64,000 nucleotides of DNA from Streptomyces nymphaeiformis (GTDB lineage Bacteria; Actinomycetota; Actinomycetes; Streptomycetales; Streptomycetaceae). Shown piece after piece: positions 57,661 to 64,000 of the stretch (the stretch's first letter is position 1; each line of letters opens with the position of its first letter). A model generated the notes under the pieces. That model searched no databases and had not been told where the DNA came from. It saw only the letters and a list, made by a program, of their open reading frames with translations. The stretch spans positions 682,001-746,000 of the forward strand of contig NZ_JACHJY010000003.1 of NCBI RefSeq assembly GCF_014203895.1. The letters run 5' to 3'. A program made the position numbers and the translations under genes.

Positions 57661-58545
57661 TCACTCCCGGTGACCGCGCCGGGGTCCCCGGGCCTCGATC
57701 GTGAGGGCCTTGAAGGCGCGGGTCTGTTCCGTGACGGCCCGCTCCGTGGGCAGGCGTTCGATCGACGAGGCGCCGAAGAAGCCGACGACGCCGGTGGTGT
57801 GCTCCAGGACGTAGCGTGCGTCCTCGGGTTCGGCGATGGGTCCGCCGTGGCAGAGGACCAGGATGTCGGGGTTCACCCGCCTGGCCGCGTCGTGCATCGC
57901 CTGGACGGCCTCGGCGGCCTGGTCGAGCGTCATGGCGGTGCCCGCGCCGATGGCCCCCTTCGTGGTGAGTCCGACGTGCGGCACCAGGACGTCGGCGCCG
58001 GCCTCGGCCATGTCGGCGGCCTGCTCGGGGTCGAAGACGTACGGGGCGGTGAGCAGGTCGCGCTCGTGGGCGGCGCGGACCATGTCGACCTCCAGGCCGT
58101 ACCCCATGCCGGTCTCCTCCAGGTTGACCCGGAAGGTGCCGTCGTACAGGCCGACCGTGGGGAAGTTCTGCACCCCGGCGAAGCCCATGGCCTTGAGGTG
58201 GTCGAGAAAGAGGTCCATGCGGCGGAACGGGTCGGTGCCGCAGACTCCGGCGAGGACGGGCGTGTCGCGGACCACGGGCAGCACCTCGCGCGCCATGTCC
58301 TGGACGATGGCGTTGGCGTCCCCGTACGGCAGCAGACCGGCGAGCGAGCCGCGGCCGGCCATCCGGTAGCGCCCGGAGTTGTAGATGATCAGCAGGTCGA
58401 CCCCGCCGGCCTCGGCGCACTTGGCGGAGAGGCCGGTGCCCGCGCCCGCGCCGACGATCGGGCGGCCCGCGGCGACCTGGGCGCGCAGCCGGTCGAGCAC
58501 GTCCCGGCGGCTGGGGGCGGCTGGGGTGGTGGTCCGGGTGTTCAC
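57661..58545 (-). CDS. phosphoenolpyruvate hydrolase-family TIM-barrel protein
   Basis: Protein of 294 residues of the family that forms the C-terminal half of plant Tm-1: [79 protein letters not shown] and [18 protein letters not shown] at 58545 has GAGGAG nine bases upstream; the longer frame reaches into the tandem repeat. It follows the Tm-1-like gene on the same strand with a repeat-filled gap. Reaction not proven; the family name comes from annotation. Confidence 0.83.
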   Translation of the reverse strand: MNTRTTTPAAPSRRDVLDRLRAQVAAGRPIVGAGAGTGLSAKCAEAGGVDLLIIYNSGRYRMAGRGSLAGLLPYGDANAIVQDMAREVLPVVRDTPVLAGVCGTDPFRRMDLFLDHLKAMGFAGVQNFPTVGLYDGTFRVNLEETGMGYGLEVDMVRAAHERDLLTAPYVFDPEQAADMAEAGADVLVPHVGLTTKGAIGAGTAMTLDQAAEAVQAMHDAARRVNPDILVLCHGGPIAEPEDARYVLEHTTGVVGFFGASSIERLPTERAVTEQTRAFKALTIEARGPRRGHRE

Positions 58546-58562
58546 GGCGGTCACTCCTCGGT

Positions 58563-58745
58563 GTCCTGGCGTCTCGGAGGGCGGCTCAGCGGGCGGCTCA
58601 GCAGGCGGCCGACGGTTGTCCTGGCGTCTCAGACGGCGGCCCGGTGGGCATATCTGGTGTCTCAAACGGCGACTCGGCGGGCGTCCCGGTGTCTCAGGGG
58701 CGGCCCGGCGGGCGTCCTGGCGTCTCAGGGGGCGGCCTTGCGGTT
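58563..58745. repeat. imperfect ~32-bp tandem repeat between the Tm-1-like and PEP-hydrolase-like genes
   Basis: The motif CTGGYGTCTCA followed by GGCGGCYCGGCGGGC recurs near 58566, 58621, 58654, 58686 and 58717; the last three steps are 33, 32 and 31 bp. The final copy contains the stop codon of the Tm-1-like gene. The copies differ by several bases, so the array is older than the one at 61541. Confidence 0.75.
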
Positions 58746-59975
58746 GTTCTCGGTGATCAGCTGGTGGAGGCGGTCGGCCATCGCGGTCGCGAAGGAGGGG
58801 TCGTTGACGTGGGCGTCGAGTTCGTGGACGCGGACCTCGCCGCCGAGGACGGCGGCGCGCAGCGCGTCGAGCCCGGCGCGGTCCGCCTCCGGGTCGTCGA
58901 AGGGGCCGCCGGCCACGTCGACGGCGGAGACGCCGCGCAGGGGCCAGAAGACCTCGGCGGGTCCGCGCGCGGCGCGGAGTCTGCGGCCGATGGACGTGCC
59001 GAGGTCGGCCATCTCGCGCGCGGTGGTGCGCATCAGGGTCACCGTCGCGTTGTGGATGAGCAGCCGGCGTTCGGCGAACCGCTCGGGGACCGTGGCGGCC
59101 GGCCCGAAGTTGACCATGTCGAGCGCTCCGGGGGCGACGACCTGGGGGATGCCCAGGGCGCCGGCGGCGGTGAGCCGCGAGGGGCCCGCGCTGAGCACGC
59201 CGCCGACGAGTTCGTCGGCGAGTTCGGTGGTGGTCAGGTCGAGGACCCCGTCGAGCATGCCGTCCCTGGCGAGTTTCTCGACGGCCCGGCCGCCGGCGCC
59301 GGTGGCGTGGAAGACGAGGACCTCGTAGCCGAGTTCGGCGAGCCGGGCGCGGGCCGTGTCGACGGCCGGGGTGGTCACGCCGAACATGGTGGCCGCGACG
59401 ACGGGCCGTCCCCGGCCGGCGGGTTCGTCGTGGTTGCGCTCGTGGCGGCGGGCCATGCCGGCGGCGGCCGCGGCGGCGTTGCCGAGGACCTGGCGGGACA
59501 CGGAGTTGAGCCCGGAGACGTCGACGACGCTGTACATCAGGGTGAGGTCGCTGCTGTCGACGTACGGGGAGACGTCACCGCCGGCCATGGTGCTGACGAG
59601 CACCTTCGGGACGCCGATGGGCAGGGCCCGCATGGCCTGGGCGGCGATCGCGGAGCCGCCGCTGCCGGCCGCGGCGAGCACCGCGTGCAGTCGCCCCTTG
59701 CGGTAGAGGTCGAGGACGATCCGGGTGAGGCCCTGCGCCATGGCGGTGACGGCCGCGCCCCGGTCGCCGGCGGCCCGGAGGCGCGCCAGGTCGTGGCCCG
59801 CGGCGCGCGCGACGACGTCGGCGGGGACGTCGGCCACGGGGGCCTGGGCGGGCGGCGGCATGATGCCGGTGTCGACGAGGAGGACGTCGCTGCCGTACTC
59901 CCTGAGCCGCTCGCGCAGCCAGGCGTACTCCTCCCCCTTGGTGTCCAGTGTGCCGGCCAGCACGACGGTCGCCAT
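58725..59975 (-). CDS. Tm-1-like ATP-binding domain protein (UPF0261)
   Basis: Protein of 416 residues of the UPF0261 family, the N-terminal half of tomato Tm-1. Features: [20 protein letters not shown] at the start, [57 protein letters not shown], and [20 protein letters not shown], which forms the ATP-binding groove. ATG at 59975 with AAAGGTGAGG. First of a two-gene unit with the PEP-hydrolase-like gene. Divergent from the MocR regulator, so probably controlled by it. Confidence 0.87.
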   Translation of the reverse strand: MATVVLAGTLDTKGEEYAWLRERLREYGSDVLLVDTGIMPPPAQAPVADVPADVVARAAGHDLARLRAAGDRGAAVTAMAQGLTRIVLDLYRKGRLHAVLAAAGSGGSAIAAQAMRALPIGVPKVLVSTMAGGDVSPYVDSSDLTLMYSVVDVSGLNSVSRQVLGNAAAAAAGMARRHERNHDEPAGRGRPVVAATMFGVTTPAVDTARARLAELGYEVLVFHATGAGGRAVEKLARDGMLDGVLDLTTTELADELVGGVLSAGPSRLTAAGALGIPQVVAPGALDMVNFGPAATVPERFAERRLLIHNATVTLMRTTAREMADLGTSIGRRLRAARGPAEVFWPLRGVSAVDVAGGPFDDPEADRAGLDALRAAVLGGEVRVHELDAHVNDPSFATAMADRLHQLITENNRKAAP

Positions 59976-60085
59976 GCCCTCACCTTTCTCCCGGTCCCGT
60001 GTCCGGTCCCGTGCCCGGGTCCCGCCGCTGTCGATCCTCCGGGGCGTGACCTGCGGCGACAACGACCAGTCGGGGCGAATTGGCC

Positions 60086-60099
60086 TGCGTCGTGACGCA
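60086..60099. promoter_or_regulatory. TGCGTC-GT-GACGCA operator before the MocR gene
   Basis: Perfect 6-2-6 inverted repeat, 11 bp before ATG 60111, in the 135-bp divergent promoter with the Tm-1-like gene. Likely recognised by the MocR/GntR protein itself; not tested. Confidence 0.5.
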
Positions 60100-60110
60100 A
60101 GATGGGTGCC

Positions 60111-61544
60111 ATGGCCAGGATCGCCTCGACCCGTCTGTCCCGACTCCTCACCGGCTGGTCGTCGGAGGGGCCGGGTCCGCTGCCGCGGCGGCTCGCGGAC
60201 GCGCTGCGGGAGCTGGCCGAGCGCGGGGACGTGCCCGGCGGCAGCGTGCTGCCCTCGCAGCGCGAACTGGCCCTGGTGCTCGGCGTGAGCCGGTCCACGG
60301 TGACGGCCGCGTACGGACTCCTGGAGAGTGAGGGGTGGCTGGAGAGCGTACGGGGCAGCGGCTCCCGGCTGCGGGGCTCGGGGGCGCTCGACCGGTACGT
60401 CGCCGAGGGGCGGCTCGCGAGCTTCGACGCGCGCTCGGGGGGCTCCGGCACCGCGGACCTGTCGAGCGGGGCCCTGCCCGGGCTCGGCGCGGTCGGCGAG
60501 GCCGTCGGGGCGCTGACCCACGGCGACCTGGGCGGCCTGCTCGGCGCGGACGGCTACCACCCGTACGGGATCCCCGCGTTGCGGGAGGGCATCGCCGCGT
60601 ACTACCGGGCGGCGGGGGTGGCGACGGAGGCGGAGCAGATCCTGGTGACCTCGGGTTCGCAGCAGGCGGTGTGGCTGGTGGCGCAGGCGCTGGTGGGACC
60701 GGGCGACACGGTGGTCGTGGAGGACCCCACGTACCGGGGCTCCCTGGAGGCGCTGCGGGCGCGCGGCGCGCGGCTCGTCCCGGTCGGCGGGGACGGGCCG
60801 GACGGCGGCGCGGACGGTACGGGTCCGGCGGAGCTCCGCCGACTGTGCGCCCGCGCGCGGCCGCGGCTCGTGTACCTCCAGCCGACGGTCCACAACCCGA
60901 CCGGGCGCACGCTGGGCGGCGCGGCGCGACGGGAGTGGGTGCGGGTCCTCGCGGAGCAGGAGCTGTTCACGGTCGAGGACACGGCCTGCGCCGAACTCGC
61001 CCTGGGCGACGAGGACGCCGCTCCGGTTCCGCTGGTGGCCGGGCTCCCGATGGACTCGGTGACCGTGGGCACGCTCTCGAAGCTGTTCTGGGGCGGTCTG
61101 CGGGTGGGCTGGGTGCGGTCCTCGCCGCGGGTGGTGGCCCGGCTCGCGAAGATCAAGACCTCGGTGGACCTGGCCTGTTCGGTCGTGGACCAGCTCGTCG
61201 CCGTCCGCCTCCTGGACCGGCTGCCCGAGGCCCGCGCCCGGCGCAGGGCGGAGCTGCGGGGCCAGCGGGACGCCGCCGAGGCGCTGCTGCGCGGGGCGGC
61301 ACCGCACTGGGAGTGGACCCGGCCGGCGGGCGGGCCCGCGCTGTGGGTGCGGATCCCGGGCGTCGACACGGAGGCCCTCGCCCAGCTGGCGCGGCGCCAC
61401 GGGGTGTCGGTGGTCCCTGGGGCGGCGTTCTCGCCGGTGGACGGCTTCCGCGACCGGCTCCGGCTGCCGTACGCGCACGGGACGGAGGCGCTGGCCGCCG
61501 CGCTCCCCGTCCTCCTGGAGTGCGCGGAACGCGCGGCGGGGTGA
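60111..61544 (+). CDS. MocR-type GntR/aminotransferase regulator
   Basis: Protein of 477 residues joining a GntR winged HTH (about 20-85: ELAERGDVPGGSVLPSQREL, LGVSRSTVTAAYGLLESEGW) to a fold-type I aminotransferase-like domain. PLP motifs: GSQQAVWLVAQALVGPGD, VYLQPTVHNPTGRTL, TVEDTACAELAL and GTLSKLFWGGLRVGWV with the Schiff-base lysine. MocR proteins sense PLP or amino-acid-derived ligands. ATG 60111 fits the HTH; another ATG lies at 60102. The gene ends inside the first copy of a 30-bp tandem repeat. Confidence 0.92.
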   Translation: MARIASTRLSRLLTGWSSEGPGPLPRRLADALRELAERGDVPGGSVLPSQRELALVLGVSRSTVTAAYGLLESEGWLESVRGSGSRLRGSGALDRYVAEGRLASFDARSGGSGTADLSSGALPGLGAVGEAVGALTHGDLGGLLGADGYHPYGIPALREGIAAYYRAAGVATEAEQILVTSGSQQAVWLVAQALVGPGDTVVVEDPTYRGSLEALRARGARLVPVGGDGPDGGADGTGPAELRRLCARARPRLVYLQPTVHNPTGRTLGGAARREWVRVLAEQELFTVEDTACAELALGDEDAAPVPLVAGLPMDSVTVGTLSKLFWGGLRVGWVRSSPRVVARLAKIKTSVDLACSVVDQLVAVRLLDRLPEARARRRAELRGQRDAAEALLRGAAPHWEWTRPAGGPALWVRIPGVDTEALAQLARRHGVSVVPGAAFSPVDGFRDRLRLPYAHGTEALAAALPVLLECAERAAG

Positions 61545-61675
61545 CGGTCCCGAACCTTCGGCGCGGCGGCGTGACGGTCCGGAACCTTCGGCGCGGCCGG
61601 GTGACGGTCCGGAACCTTCGACTCGGCCGGGTGACGGTCCGGAACCTTCGACTCGGCCGGGTGACGGTCCGGATC
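61541..61675. repeat. 30-bp tandem repeat, 4.5 copies, starting at the MocR stop codon
   Basis: The unit beginning GTGACGGTCC is repeated with exact 30-bp spacing at 61541, 61571, 61601, 61631 and, for the first half, 61661. Each copy contains GGTCC-GGAACC, a short near-palindrome. The first copy includes the TGA of the MocR gene, and the array fills the whole gap to the convergent DUF2000 stop at 61686. Copies are nearly identical, so the array is recent or actively homogenised. Confidence 0.92.
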
Positions 61676-61685
61676 CCGGCGGGGC

Positions 61686-62132
61686 TCACGGGTGCATCCT
61701 GGCCCCCTTGAGCACCTTGTCGACGGCGTTGCGCGGCCCGTACACGGCGATGCCCGCCAGATCGAGCTGTCCCGTGCCCACGGCCCGCACGGCGGCGCGG
61801 TTGTCGCGGTCGTTGCCGGTGGTGAACAGGTCGGTGGTGAAGACCGCCCGGGGCAGCGCGCGGGAGAGGGCGCGGCCGTGCGCGGCGGTCAGCGTCTCCT
61901 TGGTGCCCTCGAAGACCAGGACGGGCTGCCGGAACATCGGCAGGTACGGGGTGTCGTCGGCGTCCGCGTAGGGCTCGCCGACCACCTCGGGGAGCTGGGT
62001 GCCGAGGCCGCTGACCAGGAACGCCGTCACGTTCAGCCGCTGCCAGGTCTCCAGGTCCTCGCGCAGCAGAACGGCGATCTTGGTGTCGAACCGTACGGGC
62101 GTGCTGTCGGGCGTGTCGTCGATCGTCGTCAT
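61686..62132 (-). CDS. DUF2000 protein
   Basis: Protein of 148 residues of the DUF2000 family (peptidyl-tRNA hydrolase II-like fold). It has KIAVLLREDLETWQRLNVTAFLVSG, LPMFRQPVLVFEG, RALSRALPRAVFTTDLF and LDLAGIAVYGPRNAVDKVLKGA. No activity has been assigned. ATG 62132; an upstream extension overlaps the AraC promoter. It is divergent from the AraC-type regulator, 63 bp away, a frequent pairing in actinobacteria, so it is the likely target. Confidence 0.87.
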   Translation of the reverse strand: MTTIDDTPDSTPVRFDTKIAVLLREDLETWQRLNVTAFLVSGLGTQLPEVVGEPYADADDTPYLPMFRQPVLVFEGTKETLTAAHGRALSRALPRAVFTTDLFTTGNDRDNRAAVRAVGTGQLDLAGIAVYGPRNAVDKVLKGARMHP

Positions 62133-62195
62133 GGTCCGAGACTGCCGCCGGGGCCGTCTCGGGGTCTTGTACATTCCTTGCATGGTGAACCGCAC

Positions 62196-63008
62196 GTGAC
62201 CCGGCAGCAGGTCTCGGCGTGGCGCCCGGACGTGCCGGGTGTCGTGGAGGTGTTCCACGCCCACTTCACCGAGCACTCGTACCCGATGCACGTGCACGAC
62301 GTGTGGACGCTGCTCATCGTCGACGACGGCGCGGTCCGCTACGACCTCGACCGGCACGAGCGCGGCACGCCCGGCGACACGGTGTCCCTGCTCCCGCCGC
62401 AGGTCCCGCACAACGGCTCGCCCGCCACCTCCGGCGGCTTCCGGAAGCGGGTCCTCTATCTGGACCTGACGCAGCTGGACGAGAGCCTCATCGGTCCCGC
62501 GGTCGACGCGCCCGACCTGGTCGATCCGCTGCTGCGGCGCCGAGTCGGGCAGTTGCACACCGCGCTCGCGGAGCCGGGCGACGAACTGGAGGCGCAGAGC
62601 CGCCTCGCCCTGATCGGGGAGCGGCTGCGCGGCCATCTGCGGCCCCGGCTCGTCACGCCCGGGCGGGGAGCCGATCCCGGGGTGGCGCACGGTCTGCGGG
62701 AGCTCCTCGACGCACGTCTCGTCGAGGGCGTGACCCTGGACGAGGCGGCCCTGCGGCTGCACGCGCACCCCGCCCATCTCGTACGGGCCTTCAGCGGCGC
62801 CTTCGGCATCGCGCCGCACCAGTATCTGACGGCCCGCCGGATCGACCGGGCCCGGCGTCTGCTGCTCGACGGGCAGCCGCCGGTCGAGGTGGCGGCCGCG
62901 ACCGGCTTCTACGACCAGTCGCATCTGAACCGCTCGTTCAAGCGGATCGTGGGCACCACCCCCGGGCGCTTCGCACGCACGCGCGGAGGACCGTCGCCGC
63001 TGTCGTGA
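62196..63008 (+). CDS. AraC-family transcriptional regulator
   Basis: Regulator of 270 residues. The N-terminal cupin-like domain (about 5-110) has AHFTEHSYPMHVHDVWTLL, VRYDLDRHERGTPGDTVSLL and PPQVPHNGSP. The two-HTH AraC domain is at about 165-265: LDEAALRLHAHPAHLVRAF and EVAAATGFYDQSHLNRSFKRIVGTTP, the latter very typical. GTG at 62196 was chosen; no strong ribosome site. Its target is probably the divergent DUF2000 gene. Confidence 0.9.
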   Translation: MTRQQVSAWRPDVPGVVEVFHAHFTEHSYPMHVHDVWTLLIVDDGAVRYDLDRHERGTPGDTVSLLPPQVPHNGSPATSGGFRKRVLYLDLTQLDESLIGPAVDAPDLVDPLLRRRVGQLHTALAEPGDELEAQSRLALIGERLRGHLRPRLVTPGRGADPGVAHGLRELLDARLVEGVTLDEAALRLHAHPAHLVRAFSGAFGIAPHQYLTARRIDRARRLLLDGQPPVEVAAATGFYDQSHLNRSFKRIVGTTPGRFARTRGGPSPLS

Positions 63009-63316
63009 ACCGGCCGCCGGACGAGGGGCGCACACGCGTTCCGGGGGCGACCGTCCGTACGCCCGGTGGTGTGCCGTCCGGCCGGTGAGGCGCCGCGAAC
63101 CGGGACGATCCCGCCAGACACACCGTCACCACCTCCTGCGGACGACCGAATTCCGCCTCTCATCACCCAAACGGACCAGATGAGGCACTCGTAGCCCTCT
63201 CCCCTGGTGACGGTGATTCCAGCGCCCCCGCCGCACGCCCTGCCGACGCCGATCCGCCGCCCGCACCCTGAGCAACTGAAGAGGGCGGGGAGAACGAGCG
63301 GGGAGCGGGTGACCGA
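63009..63316. other. non-coding gap before the monooxygenase gene
   Basis: No gene is supported in this 308-bp stretch. Near the start, a long-range pair of arms (ACCGGCC-GGACG type around 63009-63023 and 63078-63089) could form a weak terminator for the AraC gene. A/T content rises around 63145-63180, which suggests a promoter for the monooxygenase, but no clear -35/-10 pair is seen. Confidence 0.4.
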
Positions 63317-64000
63317 GTGGACACAGGCACGGACGGCGACGTGGACGTGTGCGTGGTCGGGGCGGGACCGGTCGGACTGACCCTCGCGATCGGTCTGCGC
63401 CGGCTCGGGTTACGGGTCCGGATCGTCGACAAGGCGCCGGCCGCCGAGCACGAGGCCCGTGCCCTGGTGCTCTGGGCGCGGGCCCGCGAGGCCCTCGACT
63501 CCCTCGGGGTCGGCGAGCTCCTCCGGCGCCACGGGGTGGAGCCGGACGCGGTGACGATCCACGCGCGCGACCGGTTCCTCGGCGAGCTCACCACCGGCTG
63601 GGCGCTCTCCGCGCACGCCCGCCCGCTCAACATCGAGCAGCACGACGTCCAACGCCTCCTCCGCGGGGAACTCGCCCGTCTCGGCACCCGCGTCGAGTGG
63701 AACGCCGAGGTGACCGACCTCAAGGTCCACGAGGACCGGGCCGAGTTCACCCTGCGCCACGGCGACGGCAGGATCGAGTCCGCCACCGCCCCCTGGATCG
63801 TCGGCTGCGACGGCACCGCCGGCCTGGTCAGGGACCGGCTCGGCATCCCCTTCGAGGGCCGCCGCCGCATCGGCCTCCAGGTCGTCCAGGGCAACGCCCG
63901 CCCCACCTGGCCGCTCGACGGGCGGCCGGGGCGCGGACACATCTTCCTGGCCCCGCACCGCTCCCTGCTCGTCTTCCCGCTGCCCGGCGGCGGCTTCCGC
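63317..64000 (+). CDS. class A FAD-dependent monooxygenase, N-terminal part
   Basis: The gene starts at GTG 63317 and runs off the right edge; 228 residues are visible, with no stop codon. The FAD-binding_3 signature is complete: VCVVGAGPVGLTLAIGLRRL, then VRIVDKAP, the ARALVLWARAREALDSLG segment, the NIEQHDVQRLL motif, and IVGCDGTAGLVRDRLGIPFEG (the DG motif). Hydroxylases of this kind act on phenols, polyketides or antibiotics such as rifampicin; the substrate-binding half lies outside the window. The ribosome site GGGAG is 12-16 bases upstream. It begins what may be a separate accessory unit. Confidence 0.88.
   Translation, partial: MDTGTDGDVDVCVVGAGPVGLTLAIGLRRLGLRVRIVDKAPAAEHEARALVLWARAREALDSLGVGELLRRHGVEPDAVTIHARDRFLGELTTGWALSAHARPLNIEQHDVQRLLRGELARLGTRVEWNAEVTDLKVHEDRAEFTLRHGDGRIESATAPWIVGCDGTAGLVRDRLGIPFEGRRRIGLQVVQGNARPTWPLDGRPGRGHIFLAPHRSLLVFPLPGGGFR

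Noticed and set aside
61541..61675. Repeats considered as a CRISPR array.
   Set aside because: The repeats are contiguous with no unique spacers and no cas genes are present.
62909..63166. An 85-residue minus-strand frame across the AraC gene end.
   Set aside because: Mostly antisense to the AraC HTH; composition typical of a shadow frame.
63317..64000. The monooxygenase considered as the start of an antibiotic gene cluster.
   Set aside because: Only one enzyme fragment is visible and no polyketide, peptide or tailoring genes accompany it, so the claim cannot be supported.

Overview
The window is a GC-rich (roughly 70 %) actinobacterial chromosome segment, almost certainly from a Streptomyces. 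The signs are GTG and TTG starts, strong third-position G/C bias, mycothiol/F420-type enzymes, several membrane Ser/Thr kinases, multidomain SpoIIE-type phosphatases, DUF1906, DUF5134, DUF6421 and DUF6986 proteins, and an actinobacterial HVDL leader peptide. About 56 genes are packed on both strands with short gaps. I see no tRNA, rRNA, insertion sequence, prophage or CRISPR array, so this looks like ordinary chromosome with accessory pockets.

Layout. 1-9 kb: end of an MDMPI-type enzyme, an unknown small protein, a NarL/DesK-type two-component pair, a TetR repressor divergent from a deazaflavin-dependent oxidoreductase with three shared operator-like palindromes, a geranylgeranyl-reductase-type flavoprotein, an M20 peptidase, a metallo-beta-lactamase-fold hydrolase and a P-loop/Nudix fusion. 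9-19 kb: a 2,884-residue secreted RHS/YD-repeat protein with a variable C-terminal domain, a small putative lipoprotein after it (candidate immunity protein), and a divergent MmpS-like protein. 19-24 kb: a ROK kinase and LacI regulator sharing a perfect palindrome, a Ser/Thr kinase with VAPHQ repeats, and a DUF6986 aldolase-like protein. 25-30 kb: etfBA, then thioredoxin, leader peptide and flavin reductase, then an acyltransferase and a transglutaminase-like protein.

30-45 kb: a DUF6421-SDR-threonine aldolase operon, a GNAT acetyltransferase, a DUF5134-M56-PAP2 membrane cluster, a TetR regulator, a divergent LVIVD/DUF305 secreted pair, an ArsR repressor facing an Old Yellow Enzyme with two palindromic operators, an Asp-box propeller protein, ung, a BadF-type kinase and a degenerate CbiX-like protein. 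45-57 kb: a lactonase-fold propeller protein, a FUSC transporter-like protein, VOC and DUF1906 proteins, then a signalling block: a PAS-GAF-SpoIIE-ATPase protein whose phosphatase motifs are lost, a Ser/Thr kinase, an Lrp regulator, a MerR-TOBE protein, a DinB protein and an intact PAS-GAF-SpoIIE phosphatase. 57-64 kb: PEP-hydrolase-like and Tm-1-like genes divergent from a MocR regulator, a DUF2000/AraC divergent pair, and the start of a class A flavin monooxygenase.

Most genes look like regulators beside their own targets, with palindromes in the shared promoter regions. Strong GC hairpins mark many operon ends. Several gene 3' ends carry short tandem repeats that copy the stop-codon region. 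The most unusual items are the RHS effector with its presumed partner, the inactivated SpoIIE-type protein, the DUF6421 operon, and the split Tm-1-like gene pair.
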